Shown here piece after piece: positions 20,758 through 31,991 of a stretch of 64,000 nt of DNA (position 1 is its first letter; each line of letters begins with the position of its first letter). The translations under genes were made by a program, and so were the position numbers. The stretch lies in contig CALYLW010000181.1 of assembly GCA_944989445.1 (NCBI GenBank), forward strand, positions 833,764 through 897,763, read 5' to 3'. The stretch is from Ampullaceana balthica. Lineage: Eukaryota > Mollusca > Gastropoda > Lymnaeidae. The notes beneath the pieces were generated by a model. It saw only the letters and a list, made by a program, of their open reading frames with translations, searched no databases and was not told where the DNA came from.

Positions 20758-21760
20758 ATACATCTATTTTGTTTATCTAGCACCCAACTTGCGGGGTTGT
20801 CACAGTAAGATGCCTAACGAAATTTTCTCACTTAAAAAACAAACAAAATAATCAAACATCTAGGTCTAGTAACGAAATAAAATGTGAAATTGTCTTTAAA
20901 ATATTTTTATCTTCTAAGAACATTAAAATAGATGAATAATACTTTTTTAATAATATCTTCAGGTCATTAAATTTATTTTATCATGGGTCGTTCCAGGTAA
21001 AAAAAAATAGCTGGCAAGCAGGGTGCTAGATTATTACTAGATAAACAAAATGGATTGATCATGACCAGATTATGAATCATATAGAGCGGAAAAAATGCCT
21101 TAAAAGTTCATAAGACTTACAAATTAGCGTCCATCCCTATCACTTCGCCTAGAGAAGCTCATGTCAGATTGCGATTTTTTAAAAACTATACCTGTTTGTC
21201 ATTAAATGGACACCAATCAAGTTTTTTTACCTTTAAAATTCATTAATCGGCTTACCTAGTAATCATGAAATTTGATTATGAGAACTTATGTTTAGTATTA
21301 GTATTAGCATAATTAAAATACAGCTTTAGTCGTAACTGTAAGCACATAGCATATTTTTTACGACTAGCCGTAGCAGCAGACAACTCGATGGGATGTTGCT
21401 AGTGTTACATCTAGTCGTAGCACTAGCAACATCCCATTGAGTTGTCTGCTGTTACGTTGTCGTAGCAGCAGACACTACGCACTTTGTTTATCTAGCACCC
21501 TGCATGCCAGATTTGTTTTACCTAGAACGACCCATGACCCACGCTAAAATAAATTTACTTACTGAAGATGTTTTTTTAAAAAGTATAATTCATCTATTCT
21601 AATGTTCTTAGAAGATAAATAAATATTTTAAAGAGAATTTCATTTTTTATTTCGTTAATAGATGTTTGATTCTTATTTTGTTTGTTTTTATGTGAGAAAT
21701 TTTCTTCGAAATCTTACTGTGACAACCGGCAAGTAGAGTGATAAATAAACAAGATGGTCG
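20758..21760. repeat. Large inverted repeat with central spacer
   Basis: The left arm 20758-21060 (TTGTTTATCTAGCACCC, TCTTCTAAGAACATTAAAATAGATGAAT, TCATGGGTCGTTCCAGGT in pieces) returns as the reverse complement at 21485-21760. The arms continue outward: 19790-19980 pairs with 21775-21960, the LINE at 20015 having inserted into the left arm. The middle (21061-21484) holds the hairpin at 21375-21450. No gene; probably a foldback transposon. Confidence 0.8.
21375..21450. repeat. 30-bp stem hairpin at centre of the inverted repeat
   Basis: Arms 21375-21404 and 21421-21450 are complementary at 29 of 30 positions, the odd pair being G-T, with a 16-nt loop. It lies close to the right arm of the larger inverted repeat. 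Confidence 0.92.
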
Positions 21761-22234
21761 TATCGTGTTGGGACTACGTAACGTTGAGAGACGAAAAAAT
21801 GCCTTATAGACTTAAAAAATAAAAAATTATCTCTGTAATAGCTAAAATACAACATATATTAAAGCATTTAATAAATTAAATTAAAAATGAAAGTTTTCAC
21901 AAGAAAATTAAAATTCGCAGCAAAATAATATATGTGCTAAATCTGCAGGATTCTCGATGATTATCAAATAAAATTCTTATCTATTACAGACCCCAATAAG
22001 TACCAAAATTTATATTATATAATTTTTAAATTTAATTATGCTCTCATGGCGAGTCATGACATAACTTGGCATAAATTTTTAAGCGATAATGCTTCAGTTA
22101 CTGTGACAGTAATTTATTACACCGCAGCCACATCTCCGTTCTCATTGCAAAATCGTGAAACTCAAGTTTCATATGCTATTGACACAATGTGTGTACTTAT
22201 AGTACTATTCTTATTATTTAAATTTATATTTTTG

Positions 22235-22925
22235 GTGAAACCTGTAGTCACTGTAGTAGAATATGCATCTTCTGTATGAACTGTATGGGACCCATCCACC
22301 TAAGAAAAAATTAATAAACTAGCACAAATTTAAACAAGAGCTGCCAGATTCATTTAATTTACTGAATGATTACTGGAGAATATTAAAAACTGACAAGTGT
22401 AACACCATAGGTCATTAGTTAAATCATTAAATCTTGAAACAATAGAATAAAAGAACAAAGAGCTATGTAGAAAATTAGAAATAATAAGGCAGATTCAGAT
22501 ACTGATAGACATACTATAGGGTTAGGGATAAAAAGACTGTTCTTATTCATATTCTGTATGCAAGAACAAACACATACAAATTATCGTTCTTCCAGTCCAG
22601 AATTCGGACATAGAATTGGTCTAATAGAAATTAGAAATAACACATCAGGCAGTTAATGATAGACATAGGGATAGTGTCAGGAAGAAAAAGACTTTTCTTA
22701 TTCTGTATGCAATATCAAACACATAAAAATTATTGTTCTTACTGTCCAGAATTTGGACATAGAATTGGTTGCCTGAAGAAAACAGGAAAACCAACTCTCT
22801 ATCAACATTTAAAACACAAATAAAAATGCAAGACTAGATTATATAATAGAAATAAACTATGGATAAGTGTAGGAAGCAATAATCTTCTGTCTATGAAGAG
22901 CATCTGTAACAGATAAGATATTTAC
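22235..22925 (+). pseudogene. Strongly decayed LINE 3' fragment
   Basis: Shares scattered words with the LINE at 20015: TAGAATATGCATCTTCTGTATG, GGGACCCATCCACC, AGAGCTGCCAGATTCATT, AACCAACTCT, and the end CAATAATCTTCTG...AACAGATAAGATA, each in short pieces. A part of about 145 bp is duplicated in tandem (22480-22625 against 22626-22770). No frame survives. Confidence 0.75.
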
Positions 22926-23637
22926 TATTAATTTTAAAAACTAGCTATCAGATTACCAATAATTAAATGTTACAAAGAAGTAATGGCTTGATTATTTTTT
23001 TTAAATTTGTTTATTCTTTTGTAAATTCGATTGTAAATTTGACTAAAATTGTGTGCAATTAATAATAAAAAATAAAAAGTTGGTTATAAAAAATGGGGCA
23101 GAAATTTAAAATAGGTAATAGTTTTGGATAACATAATTATCAAATTTTTGGATGCAGGCGGTGACCGATCAATGCTGAGAAGTCATGAGCTCTTATGCCT
23201 ATGTAGCTTTCTGTATCTATATAAAAATTTTATGTTGTTCATCTTTGAAATGTTATATTTAAATGTGAGGTGGAATTAATTAAATTAATAGATGATATAA
23301 TAATAGTATAGTATAGACATTAAGAAAAAGAATTTAATCTTAACAACAGTCAATAGATCAAAATGGTGAGAATAAAACAAAGGGGACAAACTTAAGTGTG
23401 TTCACATTGCAGCTCGTGAACAAATTATGAAATAAAAAATTTCATTTGAAACATAATTAAATGTACAAAAGTATAACAAAAATTAGTTACATTTTTTAAA
23501 AAATATTTACTGCACTTAGGGTTGAAAACAATTTCGGCTTGATCTGAATTAAGAAAAAGCAAGCTTGCTGATTTAAAAGTCAGGAATGTGTCATTAGCAG
23601 ACACTACTTTCAGCCTTCAGCCAAGGTGTTATTTCAA
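22926..23637. other. AT-rich DNA, nothing recognised
   Basis: No open frame, repeat end or RNA gene that I can support. Confidence 0.5.
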
Positions 23638-23765
23638 CTAGGGCTGTCAATATTATTGAAAAAAGCTGCCTGTTACCTATTCAAAATGCTGCATAATTTT
23701 TGCCATTATGACTGCTATACAATGCTAGCCACCATCCATGCATCTCATTTCACACAGTAACCTAC
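23638..23765 (+). mobile_element. 5' fragment of the TAGGGCTGTCAA hAT family
   Basis: Matches the first 155 bp of the nested hAT at 27033, from TAGGGCTGTCAAT through GCCACCATCCATGCA to CTCATTTCA, with the GGGTACCCG block mostly lost. No right end is present. Confidence 0.8.
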
Positions 23766-23789
23766 AGCATGCTTTGCTGTTTGTTCTTT

Positions 23790-24060
23790 TACCTTCTTAT
23801 ATTCTCTAGTGTTTCTAGGTTGAGGCCTTAAATGATTTAACTATAACTGTACACATGTAATAATATATTCTACAGTTTTTCAGCAATTAAGCTTGCAGCT
23901 CATTGTGAATTTTTTCTAGTTTATCTCGGTTTTATGAGATGGATGGCTCCCTTCTAGAAGGGGCACATTTTAGTTTTATAAATGATTTATTATTACATTT
24001 TGTAAAGTTTCATTTTATAAACCAGATAGCCTATAAACCTAAGGTTTTGTTGATTTTTAA
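23790..24060 (-). pseudogene. Decayed LINE fragment
   Basis: Resembles the minus-strand LINE at 50643-51267: CTAGTGTTTCTAGG, AATGATTTAACT, TTTTTCTAGTTTATC, CATTTTAGTTTTATA and CCTAAGGTTTTGTTGATTTTT occur in the same order. Too decayed to translate. Confidence 0.68.
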
Positions 24061-24676
24061 CTTAATTTATTGACACTGGGATTCAAAGATACATGTACCT
24101 TGTCTTTTATTATTACTACTAGTATTTTGAAATTAAGTTTGGATTAGTTGTTTTCGATGAATGAAATAGTTTGCATTTATTTTACTTGTTTCTTTTCTTT
24201 GCTATTCTGAACATTTGTCACTTTTTCTGGATAAAACAAAATACTACAACTAGTCTAGTATATTTGAAATTCCACTTGTTCTCTTTGTAAGATGTTGCTA
24301 TCTTGTTCTGATTTAATTGTACTATAGATTATACAATCAAATAACTTATTTTCCTCCAGATTAGTTGCGGTTCAAAATAGTTTTTTATGTAAATTGTGAA
24401 GGGTAAAATGGGACACCTAATTGCTCTTTACCTAATAGGAAATCTTGGAACCAATGATTAATGGGGCCAGAGACTTGAGGTGTTTAAAAGATTTTAGTAA
24501 ATTGAAATGGTGAACTTAAATAAATGATTTTAAAATTTTAGTAATTATGTTATAATTGATAGAAATTATCTAAGCCTTTTGAGAATTCATCTTTTAGTTT
24601 TAGATCAATTAAATGTGTTTCATATGATTTGTTTTTCCCTAATTCGGTGTTGATGTGGACAAGGCACATGATGTTT
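24061..24676. other. AT-rich DNA left of the hAT, nothing recognised
   Basis: No supported feature up to the target-site duplication GTCTAGGT at 24677. Confidence 0.5.
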
Positions 24677-25029
24677 GTCTAGGTTATGTGATTCCCAAAG
24701 TGGGCATTACCGCCTCCTTGTGGGCGCTGAAGCGATCCAGGGGGCGGTGAAAGCCACAGGTCCATTTGGGGGGCGGTGAATAACTGTAAGGGAGCGGTGA
24801 AAACATAAAAGAAAGAAGAGAAGATTTAGGGAACAAATATTTGTGTATTCCGCTCATTAAGCTTAATTTTTTGTTGAAAAACGTTTATGACGTTGGTTTG
24901 GTTCCCGCATACACCCTCACTTGCATTTAGATATGTGAATTGTGCACTTCCAGACTAAAAGAACATTTGACAAAAATTAACAGTGAGAATTAAGGATTTA
25001 TTTTATTTTTGAAAACTAAAATAAAAAAT

Positions 25030-26400
25030 TATCAAACAACCGACATTGATACAATTCTTTTCAACCGAAACCACACAAGATTGCGATGGCTTCATTGCTT
25101 CTTACAATATTTCGTTAATGATTGCCAAATCGGGAAAACATCATACTATCTGTAAAGAACAAATTATACCGGGTATACGTGAAGTAATACGTACTTTGCT
25201 ACACAAGCCAGCATCTGTAATTTGTTAATAGTAATCATACAGTGTAAATAAGAATTGATGAAATGTCTAAAGATGTTGAAGATTCATTGTGAGACTATTT
25301 TAAAAAATCTCTCTTTTCTATTAAACTTGATGAGTCAACTTTGCCAGGGAAAGGAGCTTTACTTTTAGCATACATGCGGTTCACAAATGAAGAATATATT
25401 TGCCAAGAATTATTATTTGCTAAATATTTGCAAACTGATTCCAAAAAAGAATACATATATCATGCATTGGAAAATAAAAAGGAATACCTCTAGCGATAGT
25501 AGGGGGTGTTCTTGCATATTTTAAAAGATGAGGTGCTCAATGCATTCACAGTACACTATATAATCCATGGTCAACATCTAGTTGCCAATATTTAAGTGCA
25601 CGCCCATATAATTCATAACAATATGTAATTAAAGCTATCAACACAATCAGAAGCAAATTATTAAATGACAGATTATTTAAACAGCTTTGACTTGAAAACT
25701 ATGAATATGGAGAATTTAATTGTTTACTGCTTCATATGGAAGCTCGTTGGTTGTCAAAGGGAGCTTATTTAGATTGATTTTATAAGGTGTTTAACTCGCT
25801 GGTGAAGTACTTGAAAGATAAAAATAATGCTTTACAATCCAATTTAATTCAATTAAAATGTGATATTGCTGACTTGAGCAACAAGTTTTAAAAATTTAAT
25901 GAAAGGAATCTTTCGCTTCAAGTTGATGAACTGAATTTAATAACAACAAAATCTTTCATACCTGTATTTGTAACAAAACCTCTACTGTACAAATGAAATT
26001 TTGAACTAGGGAATTCAGCCAGTTCCCAAATTTATCAGGGGCAGGAAAAAAATAATGAAGTTATACTTTCTTGTTGTCAGCATGCTCTCCATTTTAGATT
26101 GTATCAACTATTTGATGATATTTTGAAAATGAACATACTTAATTGGATTTAGGATCCTTTTTGAACTGCGAACACAAAATTATCTTTTAAATCCTCAGTT
26201 ACAAGAAGAACTGATGGAAAGAACTACAAATAATGAATATAAATTCAAAAGCGGCTTCCAATAATTCTGGCTGGAAAAGGAGATCCTTACGGATTATCCT
26301 TAAATATGGGTTGTAATTTAAAAGTTCTTGACTACATTTCCTTCGTCATATTTAGTGGAAAGTGGCTTCAGTGCGGTAACCAATTTATTAACAAGCAACA
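25030..26400 (+). pseudogene. ZBED5-like hAT transposase, broken
   Basis: In order on the plus strand: YNISLMIAKSGKHHTICKEQ (25100-25160), HKPASVIC (25205), SIKLDESTLPGKGALLLAYM (25318-25376, with the first catalytic aspartate in LDES), CQELLFAKYLQTD (25402-25440), LLHMEARWLSKG (25730-25762, after the last catalytic region), then the C-terminal SYLVESGFSAVTNLL (26338-26385). Stops and shifts occur throughout. The N-terminal BED finger is not recognisable. The family is a common source of domesticated genes in animals, but this copy is dead. Confidence 0.88.
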
Positions 26401-29266
26401 ACCAAAGAAGAAAAAAAAAGAAACAGAATGCAAATAGAACTTCTCCTTCGGGTTATAATCTGCTTGTAGGTCAAACAGCTATTAATGTACATCCTCTGGG
26501 GCTGAATCAGCTTCTGCACAAAGTGGTGAATTGAAGATATTGAATAGTGGTTCCAGATTCTTGAAGTCTTGGAACTTCCTTTCAAAGTCCATTGCCAAGG
26601 TATCCAACTAAGCCTTGTACTTGTCAGCTATTTCACCAGAAATGGTGTTATTTTGTGTTCACCTGCTTTCCTGGAGGATAGGGAGAGTTTTGCCTGAAAT
26701 GATTTAACATGCACATACTTTTGATGTGCAAACAAGCTATTGCCCCCAAAGTTTGACATTCAACTTTTCCATAATGTTAATGGCAAACATGAAGTCTAAC
26801 TGCCACTATTCATTAACAAGGGTAGTAACAAAGTCACAAACAAGACCCTTCTTCTTCAGGAACATAAATATTTCTTCCATGAGATCCCACGATCACCTCA
26901 ATATCTTGCCCATGCTTAACTATGTAGCAGATACTGCTGTGGTAGATAATAATAATATTCAAATTTTCAAGCAGTGCCTTGAACTGCCTGTGGTTAAATG
27001 CCCTGGCTGTCACAGTTTATCATAGTGACAACTAGGGCTGTCAATTTTGTTGAAAAAAGCTGCCCGGGTACCCGTGAAAATTTCGAACGGGTACCCGGGT
27101 TACCCGTTCTAAACGTCGCATAACTTTCCCCATCAATACCGCTATACAATGCATCCTAGCCACCATCCATGCACCTCATTTCAAGCAGTAGTAGTAGCTA
27201 ACGGCTTACTTTCAGTAACTACAATTAAATATAATGAACTAAAAACTTTTGTTCGATTCCTGCTGTAAATGCATTCGTCATACTCATAAACTAAAACTAC
27301 AATAAACTGAACATGCAAACAAAATGTCAACAGCAATGACGTAACATTGACGTAACATTGACCTTTAATGTTAATATCCACTTAGCGTCGGTAGTCGATG
27401 CTAAGGGCGATGAAGAACGCAATACTGCGGTAAATCTCAAGTGATCGTGCTTTGGTCAGTGGTACTGCTTTTGTTGACACCAACAAATTTCTGATATTGG
27501 GTGGATCGGCGGTTTGTTTATCAATATCAATTTTATGAATAGCTTTCAGGTGGCGTTTTATCGCGTTGGTTTGCCACCTTTCGCAGACACAATTTCATTG
27601 CAACGATTGCATTTTGCGGTGTTGCTGTCAACTGATATTGATTGGCCTGATTCCATACGACGTCTTACCCATCTTATTAACTTTGGGTGTATTATTGATA
27701 TCAATTTTTGGGCTAGGCAAACAGGTGTTAATCAATGCAAGAAAAACACGCGATTGCAAGGCGTGTCGGTTATAGCAGTGCTTCTCAAAGGGGTGGTCCG
27801 CGGAAGTTATCAAGAGAGGAGAGAAAAATATAATTATAATCCTCCAATTGCTACCAATAATACTAACCCAATAGAATTTGTCATTTTTGACGCTAAGTTT
27901 ATAAATGAATGAAATAAAAGGAAATAAAATACATTTCGCTACCATGTAAGTACAGGGAAAATAGTGCACGGTTCCTGGAAAAAATTCCTTCCGGTCCGCC
28001 ATACTAAAAAGTTTGAGAAACACATGGTTATAGGATTGAAGAGAGGAGAGGGGGGGTATAAAAACGACATTAGATAGTATCAATCGGTGGCCCACTGTCG
28101 GCTATTTCAAAGCAAAGTTAGTGTCAAAGCAAAGGGTGTTTTTAGGAACAAAAAACAAACATGGCCTCTTTCATCTCTATGCAGTCCATTCTCACGGCCG
28201 ACGTTTACCCATCTTACACTGTTAGTAACTATTTAATTTATTAAATTTAAATACTGACAACCTTGTAAGCATTATTAACATCAGTTTTTCTAGGTCACCA
28301 CACGTTAATGAACACAAGAAGTACAAGTGAATGCAAGGGGTGTGGGTGTGGGAGTGAAGGGAGGAGAAGGGGGTAGATAAACAACATTAGCAAGTATCAA
28401 TCGGCGTATTTCAAAGCAAAGTTAGTCAAAGCAGGGATGTTTTTTTAATTAACAAACAGCGTCTTTCATCTCTAAGCAGTCCATCCTTTTCTTTGGCAGA
28501 GGACTTTTGTTTTCTTTATATGATTCTTTTAAAGAATAAAAAAATTTGTTGTTGTGCGATTTCTGTTTCACGTTGAGAGAAAAAAGATGTATCAAAATAC
28601 ATTGTAGTTTGTTGGGACCATATTTTATTTCCCATTGGCAGATACTTCCCGTTGACAGATATTTCTCTTTAGATGTAATTTTAAGCATATTTTGGAAACA
28701 CAAAATTTCATTTGATAAATTGTTTCGCGAGCCACAATGTCAACACACAAAAAAAGCCGCATGGGAGCCGAAGTTTAGCCTACGGTTAATATAGACATTG
28801 AAGCCAAATTTTCACGGGTACCGGAGCGGAATTTTACTACCCGGGTAATTACACGGCAACGGGTACCCGGGTACCCGTTGACAGGCCTACTGACAACTGC
28901 TTGACCTTCAACACAGCTTTACACACGCTTTTTTGGAACCCACTCTGGTTAATTAAATGTCTATTTGCTTTTAAAACTGTTCAAAATGTAAATTGTTAAC
29001 AAAAGCCAAGTTTGGTTGAGCTGAAATGTAGTTAAGAATAGATATGTTTACAATTAATGACTAATGATCACCAATTGATTCTGGAACCACAAACCGATTG
29101 TATACCCCTAGAATCGAATAAAATACTCGGAATATAAATTCAAAAATATGTCCAAAATTCTAAAAAAACAAAGAAAATTAACATAACATAAGATCATCTA
29201 CAGGCAGCATAATATACTCTTACAGGCCTCATGCGGCCCGCGAACAGTAGTTTGCACACCCCGGTG
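26400..29266 (-). pseudogene. GTF2IRD2-like hAT relic, copy 2
   Basis: Same element as 100-1935, read on minus from the GGGGTGTGCAAACTAC end near 29262 to about 26400. Relative to copy 1 it has lost about 850 bp (the part matching 765-1605) and is split by the nested hAT at 27033-28889. Only the C-terminal half near 26400-26760 remains readable. Confidence 0.75.
27033..28889 (+). mobile_element. hAT element nested inside the hAT, TAGGGCTGTCAA ends
   Basis: Ends TAGGGCTGTCAA and TTGACAGGCCTA are inverted repeats (11 of 12). The flanks GTGACAAC (27025-27032) and CTGACAAC (28890-28897) form an 8-bp target duplication with one change; copy 1 (about 726) has a single CTGACAAC. Subterminal palindromes rich in GGGTACCC lie at both ends (27067-27105 and 28815-28878). 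Inside, about 130 bp recurs as a direct repeat (28045-28190 and 28355-28490). The open stretches inside show no transposase motif, so I treat it as non-autonomous. Confidence 0.9.
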
Positions 29267-29367
29267 TTAAAAAATTATTATTTTTTTTAAATTGGGGGGT
29301 GCTGAGTAATATTTTTTCTGTTAAGGGGGCGGTAGGCAAAAAAAGTTTGGGAACCACTGGTCTAGGT

Positions 29368-29728
29368 GAATAATTTTTCTATAACATATTAGATGTTCAA
29401 GTAATTTAATTTTTTTGTGTGCAGTGATTCTTAACTGCTGTGCAACTTTGATCAGGTATCTGCCCAGCTTCAGACCCATGCCGCTAAAAGGAACATTCCT
29501 CCCAAGTTTAAATAACTTGTTCATACCTACAAGCGATGGTTGTGTGATTGATCCTTGTCCTTGTCATGAGGATAGAGATTGTAGTCAATCAAGTTATGCT
29601 TGCTTATCTATAAAAATAATTTATACAACCAGGTAATATTTGCATATTAGAAATTTACGGAACAATGAATGTGTCTCTTCCAAATACAGATTTTAACTGT
29701 CAGTTTTGTGATTTTTATAAATGTGTCA
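29368..29728 (+). other. Flank shared with copy 1, with relic half-finger
   Basis: Matches 2028-2389. It includes the 73-codon open stretch at 29415-29636, which differs from copy 1 by four replacement and about two silent changes, and the FNCQFCDFYKC half-finger near 29692-29727. The pattern looks neutral. Confidence 0.5.
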
Positions 29729-31537
29729 TCCTATATAATAAAAGGCTAAGTTCTGTCCCGTCATCTATAGCGATTGGTCTCTCAAACACACATGACTCCT
29801 ACAGCCAATCATATCAAGTTTACGCGGACGTTCAAAACAAGTTATTTTTGGTGCAGTATTTCTCCAAGACTTTATTTTGAGTTATGCGCTTTGGGATTTA
29901 TAGCAAAAAGCTCCGTTTTTACGAGTTATTTATTTTAACTACAGTAGACTACAGTGGGGCCCACTTATCTCGAGCCCTGGTTAACTGGCCAGCTCTATTA
30001 AGTCGATGTTTTTTTTTGGAACCGCCAAATTCTCTTTTTGTCTTTGCATTTTTTCAGCGGTTAATTCGATTTTTTAAAGTCACTGAACCCTAATATTTCG
30101 AGCACAAAAGTGGGCCAAATTTGCCAATTAGCGTGGTTATCTCGATCCCCGTCTGTTCGCCTAGCAATGCACTTTGATTTGGCATTTTTGGTTCAAAGGA
30201 GTGCTGACTCGCTTTCTTCGAGACTTCCGGCTATTGTGTGATTCTACGAGATTTCAATAAAAATTACCGGATGTACATGTATTTACTTTCAATTTTATTC
30301 CGTGTGTAAATTAGTATGTATTCACCAGAGGTACTCGAAAATCGGCTTTAGTGGTCTTTAATCCATCATTATTTTGTTGTGCATGTTATATTATTATTAA
30401 ACATAATTCATTTTGTGCAGCATTAATCATTTTATTTTTTAAGATAAACTAATATCTTTAGAAAAGAAAATAAAGGTTTGTATCGAGAATCGACGGTGGT
30501 TTTTACATAATTAAATAAAAAATTATTATTATTCTTTTAAAAGTTTGTTGTTGCTTTGTTACCAGTAAGATACGTGACTGTGACTAACACGCACGTGACA
30601 ATGAAATCAAATCATTTTCTTAATATTCTAGTAGATATATAATATACATGTCATCACTGTTGTAGGTCGAATTCTGTTAAGGTCAAGGCCGCATTTGTTA
30701 CTGTTTATATTACAAGTTACACGTATTATTTGATTGACGGAGGAAATTCGAGTGAGGTCTCATAGTCATAGTGACAGATATCCTGCACGTCAAAAGCATT
30801 AAACTTAAAATTACCATATTTATATATTTTTTTTAAAAAATTCGATGGGCATTGCAAACACGCGCCATGAGGCGAGGCGAAAAATTTGACCTTTAACGCA
30901 TGCGCAGACAATTATAAACAGGTAAATTTTTTTTTATTAAATTGAATCGGAACAAGACTAAAGAGACGTAATCAAAGTCATTTTACTTTTACTTCTGCAA
31001 AATATATATATATATATGTATATATAAATTCCCGACTAGTCATAACTTTTCCCGACTTTCAAGACCGGCAAAATTATTTTAAGAGAATTCCCGACTGAGT
31101 GGGGAACCCTGGGTTATATTTAAATTGATTGCAGTCTCTACCCCATTACGTTATTACAGTTATATTTAAATGGTCCTTAAAAATGAACGGTCTCAACCTT
31201 AGGAAAGAGTGAAGAAATATTAGGGTCCCGATATTCCGATACAAATACGATTAAATCATTAATCACTAATTAACGCACATCATGTTTATAATTATAAAGA
31301 AATTTCAAGCGCATGTTAATATTTTGCCGCCATATTGGTTTTCGTTTAAGTTGGTGATCGGTTATCTCGGCACCATTTTTCATACCCCAAGGCCGTCGAC
31401 TTAAGCGGGCCCTACTGTATGATGAATAGTATTTTTGATGTGATGCACATGTATGCCGGTCGAGACGGCTGTTGAAGGGGAGTTACAACATGCCACCGAA
31501 CGGTGGCGCAATGTCCTTGGACGGGCTTGGTTGCTCG
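29729..31537 (+). mobile_element. Helitron (TCCTATATAATAAAAGG type)
   Basis: Copy 1 reads GTGTCATCTAAAATAAC (2383-2399) where copy 2 has 1.8 kb inserted between A and T. The insert starts TCCTATATAATAAAAGGC, a typical Helitron 5' end. The 3' end reads GGTTGCTCG instead of the expected CTRR, so it is mutated; a GCCACC/GGTGGC hairpin lies about 35 bp upstream. No Rep/helicase. Most of its length is the pogo-like element at 29952-31417. Confidence 0.78.
29952..31417 (+). mobile_element. pogo/Tigger-like element inside the Helitron
   Basis: Ends CAGTGGGGCCCACTTATCTC and, inverted, CAGTAGGGCCCGCTTAAGTC, flanked by TA on both sides (29950-29951 and 31418-31419). CAGT start and TA duplication are the marks of the Tc1/mariner-pogo group. 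The 1.47 kb inside has repeated GTTATCTCGA-like words but no transposase frame that I can support. Confidence 0.85.
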
Positions 31538-31991
31538 TTTAAAATAACATTCTTAAATTAAGGGTTGATAACATGTGTGAGTTGCTAATACAGTAATAAA
31601 AATTATTTAATGTATTTATTTTTGTGTTTCAGATGTTTTCAAGTGCAAATTGTGTACATATCTACATAAAATGTACATTGAGTTTGACAGAAAAAATATC
31701 AGTAATGAAATTATTGCCAACTGAAATCAAAATTTCTAAATCATAATGTAATTATTTTCTCCTATGAGTCCAGCCAAAACATAAAACTCAAATTATGGAT
31801 CTGACAATATTACAAAACACATAGACACATTCAGGAGAAAGTGCTTTCAGATGTGTTATACTTGGTTTTACCTATCCATGTAGATTATAATTATTAGATC
31901 ACAAAACAATACCCACAGGAGATTGATATTTCAAAATTAATGTCGTTGGCAAATGTATTATGTGATATAGCTCCTAAACAAAATTAAAAGG
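31538..31991 (+). other. Flank upstream of zinc-finger array, copy 2
   Basis: Matches 2390-2876. It carries the half-finger DVFKCKLCTYLHKMY at 31634-31680 after TTTTTGTGTTTCAG, a good splice-acceptor shape. No start-proximal domain is found. Confidence 0.5.

Larger units (their letters stand above)
24685..29359 (+). mobile_element. ZBED5-like hAT transposon with nested insertions, copy 2
   Basis: Flanked by a perfect 8-bp target duplication, GTCTAGGT, at 24677-24684 and 29360-29367. The left end reads TATGTGATTCCCAAAG and the right end GTTTGGGAACCACTG, imperfect inverted repeats of the CAGTGGTTCCC type. Left subterminal DNA has a GGGGGCGGTGAA motif and the right AAGGGGGCGGTAGG. Inside are the ZBED5-like transposase on plus, a GTF2IRD2-like hAT on minus, and another hAT nested at 27033-28889. 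In copy 1 only the part right of 26310 lies in the window. Confidence 0.9.

Noticed and set aside
27514..27912. 132-codon frame inside the nested hAT as a transposase
   Set aside because: No hAT motif can be found; it lies in repeated non-coding DNA of a non-autonomous element.
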